DNA of 64,000 nt, from assembly GCA_034766995.1 (NCBI GenBank), contig CM068321.1:17932526-17996525 (forward strand), written 5' to 3'. Position numbers and translations under genes: made by a program. The stretch comes from Acanthacorydalis orientalis (taxonomy: Eukaryota; Arthropoda; Insecta; Megaloptera; Corydalidae). The number at the start of each line of letters is the position of its first letter. Position 1 is the first letter of the stretch. Below, in pieces: positions 26,454-39,724 of this stretch. The notes beneath the pieces were generated by a model. The model did not search any database, was not told the origin of the DNA, and saw only the letters and a list, made by a program, of their open reading frames with translations.

Positions 26454-29011
26454 ATAATCTCCTGATAGATCTCCTGATGATAATCTCCTGATGAGTTCAT
26501 TTAACGACCTGAAGGAAATTGTGAAAACGATAAGGAACTCACTTTCAGCACTAGTTTCGGATGGGTAGAAATATTTAAAAAGAGAACACAACTTCACAAT
26601 GTAAAAGTACATAAAAAGAAATGTTAAAAATACTTAACTAAGCAACAGAGTTTTTTTCCTCTATTACATATTTCGATTTTATAGCTTTTATTTTTGTGCT
26701 ACTCGATTTACGTTTTTTCATTTTGCATCGCCATTTTTTGGAACACTTCTCGACCTATATTTAGGGACTACTGTATATGTATATATATATATAAGATTTG
26801 AATAATGAAGTGTAAGAGCGATTTTAGATAATATATGGAAATATAGAAGGATATATGTTGGATTAGGTAAAAGAAATGAAAGAAGAATAGAATCTATATG
26901 AAAAAAATAGGAGTAACAGATATAACAATACAAATAATGAATTTGGCATGAAAATCATTGAGGTGAAGTGCAAAAAATAAAAAATAAGGAACAAAAATTG
27001 TTTTCTTGGTGACAAGAATTATAAAAAGGCATATAAAGAGACTTATGAATAGTGAAATAAGAATGTTATAATTAATATGTGAAAATATTGGATTTATTTT
27101 GTTTTCATTGTAATTCTAAATTAACTGTGTATTCATCTAATAGAGTTTGAATTAAAGAGATAAATCATGAAATGCTTGTGTATAAATATCGATATTTACT
27201 GTACACAAAAAATATAAAATAATATCTTTCAGTAAAATTATGTTTATAATTTGATATGTTTATGATATAAACAAATCTATTCGTTGCCAGTTTTTGTAAA
27301 ACCAAAAATAAATAGACAGAAAACTGTGTCGTGGATGTTGCACTCGGCACCCAGTATATAGCGTGCTGAATAATCGCATTAGCTAATACAAACAACCAAA
27401 ATAAAATAAAATGTGTAATTCTATTTTTTTAGAATATAATTAAGTTTTGAGAATATTGTAACTAAACGTATATGAAAGAAAAAAAATCAAGTAAGATTCT
27501 ATCCTCATAATACTTAAACAATATGACACAAAAATAAATTCTACCACAAAAACACTATCCGAATTAATATTAATGTTTAGTTTTTACTAAAAAAATTTGA
27601 AAACAGATTGTGATAATTTAAATGTTTATAGATTTTTTCTATTAATTTATTTATTTTTATTCAATTAACGAAGAAAGATAATAAATGTGTAGAATATTAA
27701 ATAAGTGTAAGAAGTAAAATGTCTGATTTAATTTATCGATTTAATAAAAGTTTGAATAAGTTGAAACTTTTATCAAATCTATAAATCAAGTGAATACTTT
27801 TTCTTTCACATTTTATGTCGTTCCACCAATTTATTATCTGCGTCAGTCGATTATGAGATTTTTAAATGAAAAAAGAAAAATGTCTTGTATAATATAAAAT
27901 ATGTAAAATAAATGTTTGCCAGTTCAAATTTCGAGGAATGTATAAACAGAAGATTGAAAATATTTAAGCAGCAAATTCATTTTAATAAATTTTATAAATG
28001 TGAATATTTGTGATATAATAAATCTAAAATAATCTGGTTATGATGAATAGTGTTTCGTGGGTGACGAGTAAAAACTGATTCAATATTTTACACAGTTTTC
28101 AGTTCGTTAGTCTAACAATGTTAGATAATTAGTGGGATACCATAAAAAGGTGCTATTTATTATCATTGTTGTAGTACATGCAGTAGGAGTAATTTATATA
28201 GTCACGAATTGATTTACTTCCGACTACATTTCATTTCTTACATTACATGACATGGGTTTATGAGCCAATCTGATATTATTTTCAGTCGAACGATAAATAA
28301 TCACAGTTCACGTGACACGATCGCTTTCAAGATCTAGGCCATAATGTCCAATATTGAAATAAATAAATTAATACATATTGTACGGCGTGTAACTGTCGTG
28401 GAGGGGTGCGGTGCGACATGGTGGTTGTTACGTTTAGTATCGTTTGTCCGGTCATGTGTGTAGGTGTACTCGAATGTAAACAGACAGTTCGACAACAAGG
28501 AACATAAGGTTTTTGTCACGAGTAACGGGGTACCGTTTGAGTGGGTGGTTGTGCGTACCCATATTTGTATTTTATAACCGTACGATTTTACATAATAACA
28601 GCTTTCTTTTTTATTTATCGTCACGCTCGAGTGGTTTATTGAAACCATATTAGTCTTAGAACAATTTAAAAATGACAGTGGCGTAACGTATCATAAGACT
28701 GCGAAACAATAGATTGCATAAAGTCTGTTTTTTCAATATGTATTTTAATTTAATGCTGCTTTTTTATATTACATACTCATTTTACTATTATCAATTCTTG
28801 ATAGTTAATGATACTCTTAATCATTGAAAAAGTATTTTTATTATTTGTAAGTAAATTGAAATTCACACACCGTAGTACAAATTCTAGTTCTCGGGAGTCA
28901 TGAATTATATTATTAATTGTTACAAAAAAATAACATTGATTTCTAGTCTACTTAAATTTTTTTTAGTACAGTTTTATTAATAAAAATATAAGATCGTGAC
29001 TTGTAAAAAAG

Positions 29012-29016
<5 letters not shown>

Positions 29017-29080
<64 letters not shown>
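29017..29080. repeat. (TA)n microsatellite
   Basis: About 64 bp of TA with one TACACA break. Confidence 0.97.
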
Positions 29081-29093
<13 letters not shown>

Positions 29094-29374
29094 TTAAAAG
29101 TGTATCGTTTTTAATTACTTACATAAATTATTATAATTTCATTGCAGCCGTACATTTATAAATGATTAATTAATGTTATTAATTTTATATCTTTATTAGA
29201 GTACACTGTAAATGTTTATAGTTTTTTTTGTAGACATAATATGTTTTTCTGTTTTAAATTGACTACAGTGCATCTATTTTGGATTGTAAAATACTTTTTA
29301 GTATAATTTTAATTAATCTATGTTTTATTCCAATTTAATTATAAAGAAGATAACCATATCTCTTTGTAATTTCT

Positions 29375-29454
29375 TTAGAACTAGTTCAGGCGTTAATGAC
29401 TGCAGCTGTGGAAGCGCCCTAAAATCCCAATAACAAACCATTAGAACTAGTTCA
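29375..29454 (-). mobile_element. SINE-like fragment with 14-bp target-site duplication
   Basis: A 52-bp G+C-richer insert (29389-29440) lies between two perfect copies of TTAGAACTAGTTCA (29375-29388 and 29441-29454). The duplication length is typical of LINE-driven retroposition. The insert shares AGCGCCCTAAAATCCCAATA and GTTAATGACTGCAG-like sequence with 47784-47838, so both are pieces of one short interspersed element. Orientation is assigned by matching that copy. No tail or promoter boxes can be shown, so SINE is inferred. Confidence 0.65.
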
Positions 29455-30580
29455 TATATAACTGATATGATGTAATCATTAAATAATCAAATTTTTCCTA
29501 AAATCTATATACATACAGGTTTATAGTCTTAAAAAGTATAAAATTAAATAATAAACATTTAATTTAGTTTAAAAAGGTTGTTGAAGAATATGTTGATTAT
29601 TAGACAATATTTCTATTTTTTATATTATTACTGATATTTATACAATTAATAAAGTTATAACAAATTGTTCTTTTTTTTGTTTCAGGTGAGTGATCTAAAT
29701 TGAACTTATTCAAAACAATAAAAGTTGTAAGTAGATAAGGAAATTCTTTTTTTATATTCCTATTTCTTTAAAACAACCAGTAACATTTTTAAACGCTTGT
29801 TGAATAATTCAGAACCAGTTATATACTTTTATGAAATAACTAATTTTATTTTCGATTTTTTTTGTGTGTTAAAATCAGAAAATGTCTAAATAATTTCAAA
29901 ATATCTATTTTGTTTTCAATCTTTTCTTACAAAAATGATACCAATAATATAAATAATATGAAATTGATTCAAATAAATTATATTTACATTCATTTATAAT
30001 TAAAACTATAGTTTGAGTATATAATAAGTTTGACTAAGAACTCTCTATTATGTTTCGAGCTTTGATTATAAAAAAAACCTATAATAGTGGATAACTGAGA
30101 GATACTTTTAAAGGAAATCATTTGTTAATGTTTCAGTATCGTTTTTTTTTCCAAATTGAGTTATTAAATAAAACAAAAATTTAAAATAAATAGAAATTAA
30201 AAAATTCTAGACATAAAATTTATATACATTAACTCTTTCGGTAATGGTCGCTCGCCACAAAACTTCGTACATTTACACTGGACCTGTAGTTTCAATGTAT
30301 AAATATTTTTATGAAATTATAAATATCTTGTTTGAGAGAAAAGTTCTTTTTCTTCTGAAAAGCGTTGTCAAAACAACTTTTTTTTATCTAAAAATTTAAA
30401 AAAAAGGTTGATGTATGTTGAGCTTTTCATCGAGGTTACCTGTATTTTTCCGTACTAAAATCATTGTCTTCTGCAGCAAAATCTTTTAAAATAGATTAAC
30501 AAGAAAAATCAGTAAACACTTAAACCTTACTCATTGTTTGTATTTCTATAGTGGGGTACTCATTATTATTTTTATTATTA

Positions 30581-31880
30581 TTAGTTTGGTGTAAAAGTAA
30601 TTGTGGTTTTTATCATTTTAAGTTTGGCACTGATTTTTCTAGTTAGTGTTAGCTTTTGTTCTAGTCATGTGATACAACATTGTAAACCATGAAATTAGCA
30701 CTACTGATTTCAGTTTTGTCTGTTGTTTTCATTTTTTAGTATTGTCAGATACAATCTCTTAAATTAGTCATAGAAAAAAAATAAATTTTTATTGTATGAG
30801 TTTAAATTGGGACGTAAAGCAACAGACCCTGCTTGAAATAGCACATTTGTTTTTGGCGAAGAGTCAATTGCTGAACGTACAGCTAATAGCTAGCTAGCTA
30901 GATAGCTAGCTTAATATTGGTTCCAAAAATTTCGTAATGAATGCCTCGATGATGAAGAGGCTCGTGGATGTTCTTCAGTTATAGACAATATAATGATTTA
31001 AAAACCATTATTGAAGCGGATCCATGTAAAACAACTCGAAGGGGGTAGGAGAACTCAGTGTTGATCATTCAACAGTTGTTTGATATTTGAGCCTAATTGG
31101 AAAAACAAAAAAGCTGGATAAATGTCGCCGTATGAACTAAATGAAATTAAGTAATTCGGCGATAAGAAGTCTGCTCTGCACTTTTTTTGCGTAACAAAAC
31201 TGATCTCTTTCTTGATCGATTTGTGATATGTGATGAAAAGAGGATTCTCTACAACAATCGGAAATGTTCATCACAGTAGGTAGACCAAGGAGAAGCACCA
31301 AAATAGTTTCCTAAACCGAAGTTTCATGAAAAAAATATTATGGTCACTGTTTGGTGTTCGGCAAGTGATATTATTGACAACAACTTCTTAAATGCTGATG
31401 AAACAATAACAGCAGAACTATATTGTCAGGAAATTAAGAAAATGCATGAAAATTGCATCGTTTACGGCTAGTATTAATCAATCGAACAGGACAGATTCTT
31501 CTTCATTACAATGTTCGACCACATATCTCATAAATGACTTTAAAAAAATGAAATGAACTACAAAATTATGAAACCTTACCTCACTCACCCTATACTCCGG
31601 ACCTGTCTCCTATAGATAATCATTTTTTTAAACATTTGAGTAATTTCCTACGAGAGAAGGTTTTCAAAGATCAAGCATTAGTTCAAAGCGCTTTCGATCA
31701 GTTCGTTAATCCCAGAACTCCAGAATTCTATCTTGTAGGAATAAACAAACCTATTTCCCATTGGAAGAAATGTGTGCGAGCCAATGATCTTTATTTCGAT
31801 TAATAAATATAATTTTTAACTGATATATACATCTTTGTACTCGATATGTAAAATACACAATTATTTTTGCACCAACCCAA
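30581..31880 (+). mobile_element. Full-length but dead mariner element
   Basis: A 1300-bp element with TA at 30579-30580 and 31881-31882. Ends are TTAGTTTGGTGTAAAAGTAA and, on the opposite strand, TTGGGTTGGTGCAAAAATAA. Length and layout match an intact mariner: 5' leader, transposase of about 335 codons, short trailer. It belongs to a different family from the 550-bp derivatives and from the other mariners here. Many stops and frameshifts show that it is old. Confidence 0.92.
30791..31803 (+). pseudogene. Mariner transposase pseudogene
   Basis: Across frames one can follow LYEFKLGRKAT, then WFQKFRNECLDDEEARG, FVICDEKRILYNN, PHSPYTPDLSPIDNHFFKHL and a final LYFD before a stop at 31801-31803. 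The first catalytic Asp is at 31232-31234 and the third at 31615-31617. The codon for the second Asp (31507-31509) is TAC, Tyr. A TAGC-repeat insertion of about 27 bp interrupts the N-terminal region near 30885-30912. The frame also carries several stops. It cannot make active transposase. Confidence 0.88.
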
Positions 31881-32485
31881 TATTACAGAGTATAAATAAA
31901 GAGAAATTCAAAGGTAGATATCATTTGACAAGGTTTTCATCAATTCATATTAAATGTTCTATCGAATCTTGTGAATAATTTTTTTTAATTATTTTTTTTT
32001 TTAATAATCTCTTTTCTTTGTTCTCCGATTTCCATTTTTAATTTATTTCTATTTACAAATGACATCTATTTGCATCTTCTGAGACTGTCGAATTTTTAAC
32101 GAAAGATAACAGATCGAAAGCTTGAATTTGAATTCGTTCACATTGAAACGGAACTAAGCGTGCTTCACTGTTCAGTTGAGCCCATGTTTATTAATATTTT
32201 CTGTTAGATTTTCGGTCATCCGTGATTTTACTGGCGACATTAGTGGCACGTTCGTTTATTGGCAACAGCGATGGATGTCATCGACGGTGACTATTTTTTC
32301 AGACATTACATTTGATACAAATGAAAAAAATCGACGTTCGCACACGATTTGTATCGTTTCGGTTGCTCTAAATTTGTCAAGCTCATCAGTCAAGTCAGTC
32401 GAGCACTTTTAGAAGGACCACCCGAGTGTAAAAGAAAGAATCAACCGTGGATGGAAACGAAGAAGAAGGTACGGTCGACTGACTA

Positions 32486-32503
32486 GCTGGCCGGCCGGCC
32501 AGC
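32486..32503. repeat. Perfect 18-bp palindrome
   Basis: GCTGGCCGGCCGGCCAGC is its own reverse complement and nearly pure G+C in an otherwise A+T-rich locus. Confidence 0.9.
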
Positions 32504-32575
32504 AGGCCGATCGCCGCGTACCCCACCGTACGCTATTGTGCAACAAATCTCTCGGATCTCTCGTCGCGTTCTATC

Positions 32576-32604
32576 TAACAGCGGCGACTCCTCCGCCGCT
32601 GTTA
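32576..32604. repeat. 11-bp perfect stem, 7-nt loop
   Basis: TAACAGCGGCG, loop ACTCCTC, CGCCGCTGTTA. The compact, G+C-rich stem would be stable in RNA or single-stranded DNA. It has no T-run after it that would suggest a terminator. Confidence 0.85.
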
Positions 32605-32968
32605 TTTTTGACAGTAACGGACACAGGTATACGAAACCGCAGCTGCAGTTTGATTGACACGTCAGTTTTAGAAATACACGTATTTTCTCCGGCTCGAATG
32701 AGTAATGATCGACTTGTGTTATTATCGACGTCGTTAATGTGTGTCTGTGTGTCTGCTATTGTGTTTTATGTTTTGCGAAAAATATACATACGTTGATTGG
32801 ATTTCGACGACGGTTATAATCATTTATATTCACGATGGATGCACTTAGCCTGTGCCATAAAACCTTTCGACTTATTATAAGACATAACCAGCATAATTTG
32901 TTATTTTTGAAAAGGAGTAGATTTAAAGTTGATACGAATTGCTTTCAGTTTTTAGCATTAGTGAGAGC

Positions 32969-32970
<2 letters not shown>

Positions 32971-33013
<43 letters not shown>
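32971..33013. repeat. (TA)n microsatellite
   Basis: About 43 bp of TA. Confidence 0.97.
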
Positions 33014-33017
<4 letters not shown>

Positions 33018-34359
33018 TGATATTGTTTTAATTAATAACATTTACTAACCAGAGAAATAAATATTAGTCAAGAAAATAAGGTAAATTTAAATACTATCAT
33101 CTTCTATTAAAATATATAAAACCTTTCATAATATAATTTCAAATTACATGAATATACAACTGATTCGTTTATCTCTTCCTATGTAAAGATGCTTTTAACA
33201 ACCTTTATATCAGAGATATTTAAGATATTCATAGTTTATACAAAAATAAATCACACACCTTTTACAAATACAATAATTTTTATTTACTTTAATAATCAAG
33301 TATATTCTATTTAAGCAAATACTTTTTTTATAAATATTTACTTGTACCATATATTAAGTTTGTTATATATTTTCCAAAATCAAAGAAATAAAATTCTAAA
33401 ATAAACGAAAAAGGACCAATGGTTAAGGGCTTGAATTTAATAGAAGACATATTTTACAAATTGTATTTTCTATTAGTCTGTTGTAACACAGAGAGACGAG
33501 AATGTTGAATAAATATAAAAGAACATTATACGAAGAATACAAAGAATTGATTGAATTCGAATATAAAAACTAAATATATTTTTGAAGAAAGATGTTATTT
33601 TTTAAATCGAAAACGAGACAATTCGGCCTTACACAGTAGAAGGAAAAATGGAATACGAGTTTCAGGAGATTCAAATGAAGTATTAAAGCAGTAAAAATCA
33701 TCAAACAAGAAATATTTGATAGTATTTTGGAACATATTTTTATAATTAATATTTATAGGAAAAACCATCTATAATTTCCTTCGGTATGGATTATAATCTT
33801 ATTAAAATGAACGTATTGATTTTAATCGAAAAGCTGTTTGTATTTTATCTTCTGGAATCAATTCTTTGATAAGAATTGGTTTATTCCATGACAATGGTAT
33901 ATAAACCTTTGTGAATGAATTGACACAATGGACCTTTTTAAATTTCTTTATGGATGCTGAACGTGAACTTAGGAATCACAATATCTATTTAACTATCATT
34001 ATTCAAAGGTCAAAATTTTGAAATTTAGGGTGAGCTAGTTGTATCACAATTCAGTAATTTAAGTTTATATACTATAAAAATATTATCAATCTATAAATGT
34101 CAATTATCGTATTCTAGGTTTTTTTGTTTAGGATAAAATTGTGTTTAATGGTTTGAGATTTTAAATACTTGCATTTTGTTAGAGAATGTGAAAATTATGA
34201 TTGATATCATGAAAACCCCTACAAAGCGTGTCACGGTGCATCAACCAATTGATTAATTTTCTGCGTTATATGTTTATCCGTTATTTTTTTTTATTTCAAA
34301 AACCTGAAGAAATCAGTGAGTTTCAAACTCAAAGAAGAAATCATGGTTTTCTACTATTT

Positions 34360-34362
<3 letters not shown>

Positions 34363-34407
<45 letters not shown>

Positions 34408-34423
34408 TCTAATATATATATAT

Positions 34424-34507
<84 letters not shown>
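34363..34507. repeat. Long interrupted (TA)n array
   Basis: About 145 bp of TA with TTCT and TTTTATTT breaks. Confidence 0.97.
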
Positions 34508-34509
<2 letters not shown>

Positions 34510-34924
34510 TTATTTTTATAATATTCTATCAATAAGAAATGGAATGTGTACTCGACTCACTATCAGTCTTTCTATTATTTTCATAGTCAATTCTTGATCC
34601 AATAATTATCTCATTTTTATCCCGATTTTTGTTGTCTATTACATATTTAAATTATTACAGGCGGTAATTGTAAAGTGTTAGGTCTAGACTACATGCTACA
34701 ATAATGTTTTTTTTTGTTTATGTTACCATTAGTTATATATTAATAAATTTTCAAAATTATAAACTAAAAAAGATCAGATAGGTTCATGTTAAGAAGAAGT
34801 ACTAGATTTTTTAAAATTCTGTTTAAGAACGTTTTTGTTATTCTTATTCTGTTAGACTATTAAAAAACTATCCACAATCTAAACAGTAGTAGAATAAAAA
34901 TAATTTACGTTTATTTGACAACAA

Positions 34925-34926
34925 AT

Positions 34927-34990
<64 letters not shown>
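34925..34990. repeat. Compound (CA)n(TA)n microsatellite
   Basis: About 22 bp of CA then about 42 bp of TA. Confidence 0.97.
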
Positions 34991-34993
<3 letters not shown>

Positions 34994-37900
34994 ATAAACC
35001 AAATTTAATTAAGTAATATATAAAAAACATTCAATCTATCTGATAGGAGTCATTTGTATTAAATGAAACGACTATTGTTTGTTAGTAAATGCAAATTAGT
35101 TATATTTATTAAATTAACTTTTATATCTAAATCATCTATTTATTTTTAATAGAGTTTTCTTTTCGATCAATATTTTAATCAGACATTTTTAGTAATCTAT
35201 ACTGTGTTAAATTTCAAGCTTGAAAAAATTCTGTAGGTTTGAGCCTTATCTACTAATTGAAATCTAGAAACAATGTTACGAATGATACTTTCATAATTTA
35301 AGAATTCTATAATCATAACTCGTTTCGTTTCGACAGAATTCTTTATAATTCACTCAGAAGTTTTTCCAGGAATGATCAGCAGGTAAATCCGCAAAGAATT
35401 GTATTTTGTTCAAGTTATATTTACTGTATATCAATAAATGAAATAGCCATTCATTTTTTTTAGTACGAAAGAATAAACCGATTCTAATGAAAGAAACAAT
35501 TCAAATATTCATTAACTATAAAATCAATATTTATTAATTAGCAAGGATAATAAACTACCGTTCTGAAACTGGACTCTTACTTATACCTCAGATCTTCCGC
35601 ACCGACACATTAATTGAAAACGATCCGCCTGTAAAAAAGGAATCTAAGCGATCAACTGGCTTTACGCATTCATTCAATCAGTCACCATGTTGATGTACAC
35701 ACAATATGATTTGTGTTACAAACTACAAAATAGTATAGTAGCCGCATGTACATGTATGCCGTGTGTATATGCATGTGTGTGTGTGTGTGTTCTTTTCGCT
35801 GTGTATGTGCGTTTTTGCCCAGCACGGCTACAAGACCTATATTTTGAAAGATATTACGGAGCATCTTAATTGACGATGCCGAGACCACCATAGTTGAAGC
35901 GCCCCGCGACCAATCTCCGTCGCACAGATTAAAAATGCATAATAGAGAGATGTACACGTTATTAAATAACAAATAATATTTATACAGGAGACACAGATAC
36001 GATGGAACGTGTATTCGATATCTGTTTACGTTCCGTAATTATTTCTATAGGTTTTGAAACGGAATACGGTTAATAACGCAAATGGCAATGGTGCGTGCAT
36101 TTTGATTGCCTTTCTATTAGTTCTTGTTAATGAGTCAGGCACGGTTGTCGATTTTTCAAGTTTATCATTTTGACGTTTTAAATTCACGGACCTGTTGACT
36201 TTGATATGGTGGCTTATTATTGAAATCTATTCGAGGAGACTGGAATAAATTAGTATATCTATTCATTAAAAATTACGTTAATTTTTCTTTTATATGAGTT
36301 GGAACACATTTGAATATTCAAATTTAATAATCTTGAAAAATATCGATCGTATAAAATTTCAATCCTATTCGACTAGGGGGACCGGCAGGAACATTTTTGT
36401 CCTATCTTGAAGTATTTGGTATTTTTATTTGTTGAAATTTATTAAAACATATGTCAATAAGTAAGGAATATTTTAGTATTATTGAAAAACTAGAAAAATG
36501 TTAAGATTGAAATTTATTTTTGCACGAATTTTTTTAATTCTGAAAGAAAAAAAGGATCTTGTAGAGAAATAATGAAAGTAGATTACACTAAAGTTCTCTT
36601 CTTTGTTCTTTTCTTTTTCCTGTATTTTTTAATCATTTAATTTCTATGTTATTCGGATTAATTTAGAATAAAATCAAGAATTTAATGTATTTTATAATGC
36701 AGTTGTTTTTTGGTTTACAAGTACAAAATATTTGTTTAGAGAGTAATTTTTTGAAATCATCGTCCACGTTTGTTCTCCATTAATAGGATTTAAAGAGAAA
36801 ACATCTTATATGCTGATTTTCCTTTCTTATGTTCACCAATTCATTCGTCTAAAGAATTTATTTCTGTACTCAAAATATAATTCATATATTCATATTTAGC
36901 CAAAGTTACAAAAGTATCCAACTTTGGGTCAACTATAATTTGATTCATTGCCATACGTCCCAAACAGATGTGTAAAAAAGAAATTACTGCAGACACATCA
37001 TTTGTCAATTTTTAATTACGATTAAATAGTATTTTTTTATTTACTTAATATTTTGAAATTCTGCTGATTAGTAAAACAATATATTTTTTTAAAGGGAGAT
37101 TGTGGACTGTTATAAATAAATTTAAAATATAGACTGTAAAGAAAGTAAATATTTATAGAGATAATCAATTAACATTGATGAAATTTAAACAAAATATTAG
37201 AGATGTTTTATTATTTTGTAACACTTTTTTGTTAATAGAGATATTTAAAATTATTAGTAATTTTAAAATAATTATATTTTCATATATGATATGGTTTATT
37301 ATTTCTAAGACAATATTGAAATAAATTCAATTATAAGGCAGAAATATCGGTATTTATAAGAAGGTTTGTGGAAATTTCCATCAGTAAATAGTATAAAAAC
37401 GAATAATCTTTGTTAAATAAAGCATGAGAGGAACGTTTCATTTCTTTTCGAACTCCATCTGGTAATAATCGTGCTGCTAGATGAATTTATACTGAAAACA
37501 TACAATTATAGGTTCGAAAACAACATGTCAATTAAATAATAATAATAATATATTTCCTATAATTAAAGAAAAAACAAATATTTATACATAAATAATGAGT
37601 ATTTCGTTCGAACTTTTTACAATTTTTTTTTATTTGTTTCTAAAACAAAACGCATATCTGTCGTCTTATTTATAAAACGAATTCCATTATTCAAGATCGA
37701 ATATTTTATATTTACAAATATATTTATTGTTTTCGTGTGTTTGTGATTTAGTTTTAACAACATTATCAATTCACATTGTCAAATTGTATGATATGGTAGA
37801 CTGACAAATATTCGAGAAATCTAAATTAAAATATGATTTTATTTAAGAAAAAAACAGTGTACGCATTTGATTAAACCTATTTTAGAAAAATATCATAAAT

Positions 37901-38033
37901 CAAAATACCGGTTTTCGGTCGGATCGAACGCAAAAAATCAATAGATTAGAACGACTTAATCAAGTTTACGGATTTTTTTCGAATAGCACTACAAACAGTG
38001 ATGTAAATTTCGATAATCTGAAAGTATTTCAAT

Positions 38034-38037
38034 ATAC

Positions 38038-38097
<60 letters not shown>

Positions 38098-38100
38098 ATA
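38034..38100. repeat. (TA)n microsatellite with GTATGTATGTA
   Basis: About 50 bp of TA followed by GTAT units. Confidence 0.96.
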
Positions 38101-38834
38101 TGTAATAATTACACTATATATCATTCAATGTATAATTGCTACATAGAAATTTAAATCACTTCTGTATCAGTCATTAAATATTTTCTATTCCTTTTAATTA
38201 CAGATATTTATAAACTGAATATTTTTAAAGTTAAATAAAATAACATACTTGTTTAGTATGTGCTAATTTATAAATTATTAACTAAATGTGAGAATTCAAA
38301 GCTATTTTTTGCTATTAATTAAATTTGTAAATTTTTCCGCATGAAATACCGTTCAATTTAATTAGATGTAAGTGTAGATGTAGATGTGTGTGTAGATTTC
38401 TAAGCTATTGATTTCCAGAAATACTTCTTGGATTAAATCATTTTTGTCTTCTCGTAATGAAATTGATTTTATTTGCTGTTTTTATTTTTATATTAATTTT
38501 TTGATATTCGTGTCAAAGTGATGAATACAAAGAACATTTTATATGTACAGTATTTTATTTATTCAGTGAATACGTTATTAAATTTTATATATTTATGCGA
38601 TCTTCATAAATTATATAGATTAAAATTCAGTTAATTAGTAAGCAAAATATTTTTGTATTATTAAAAATAATTATAAATGTTTGAATCAGAAAAATACAGC
38701 AGTCGTTTTTAAAATTATCAAAAAAAAAATCAAGACAAGAATAAATACTTCCGACTTACCAAACATTCCATAATTGAAAAGTTGTAAAAAGATAATTATT
38801 TATATCTGTAATAAATTTTTTGATAGTTCTTTCC

Positions 38835-38945
38835 AGAAATTAATTTTTCTCCCATCTCATAAACCATAGAAAAATATTAATCAAAAATATTCAATAAATG
38901 AGTATATTGAACATTTTCGATTGTTACTAATGCACATAGAACTAT
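38835..38945 (-). repeat. Dispersed repeat A, copy 5
   Basis: Minus-strand copy. It contains CCCATCTCATAAACCATAGA and TATTGAACATTTTCGATTGT, close to copy 1 at 4500-4650. Confidence 0.65.
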
Positions 38946-39656
38946 AAGGGTTATTTCATTATACTCAGATTTTTGAATTAATTTTCTAAATTTTTGATTT
39001 CAAATCTATTTTTCTGAATAAAGTGATAAAAACAACAAGCAACGATTATAACAAAATTAAGAAAACTGATAAAAATCTTTACGGTTGACTAAAAAATATT
39101 AAAGGAATAGATAAAATAATTTTTTAAAACATAAATTAATTGACATTCATTTCTGAAAACTATCACTGTTTGTAATCGAATAAGATATATTTTTTTTACT
39201 TTAGTTTAACAAATTACTTGAAACAACTTTAAAATGATATTTGCATCGATACCCATAATAATTAAATAGAAAAATGATCTAAAAATTATTATTATATATG
39301 CATAAAAAATAAATACACACACAACCGACTTATTTTACAATATTTATAATTGGAATATAAATTGTAAATATAATCTATTCGATCCTGAATGTTACATTGT
39401 AAAACTTGACTAAAAAACAATTTAAAAAACATTTCTTTTATACAAATCAATATAAATTAATATAAACATCTTTTATCTCTCTTTTTCGTCCAAATATATA
39501 TATATATATACTTTCATTATATATAAATAATAATTCCCTGAAATTTCTTTACCGTCTCACATATAAAACATAAATAACGAAAGATTTATGCGAAATGCAG
39601 ATTTCGAAGAGCTTACTGGAATAAATTAAAAGCGAGCCAAATTTGTTCTCAAAGCG

Positions 39657-39659
<3 letters not shown>

Positions 39660-39721
<62 letters not shown>
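39660..39721. repeat. (TA)n microsatellite
   Basis: About 61 bp of uninterrupted TA. Confidence 0.97.

Positions 39722-39724
<3 letters not shown>

Larger units (their letters stand above)
32140..32830. other. G+C-rich island with strong stem-loops
   Basis: The island is CpG-containing and of higher complexity than its flanks. Two strong inverted repeats lie inside (32486-32503 and 32576-32604). Open frames of 78 and 86 codons on the plus strand resemble no protein known to me. A promoter or 5' non-coding exon of a gene outside the window, or a structured RNA, are possible. Confidence 0.4.
31883..38834. other. Gene-free stretch
   Basis: No gene is supported. Two more complex parts occur: the G+C-rich island at 32140-32830 (listed separately) and a block at about 35560-36250. 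The latter is CpG-bearing and could be conserved non-coding DNA. Everything else is A+T-rich with microsatellites. Confidence 0.5.

Noticed and set aside
28334..28648. 104-codon minus-strand open frame
   Set aside because: No domain, signal peptide or family resemblance; low-complexity Thr/His composition.
37505..37525. GGTTCGAAAAC considered as a tRNA T-loop
   Set aside because: No acceptor stem, D-arm or anticodon arm can be placed around it.
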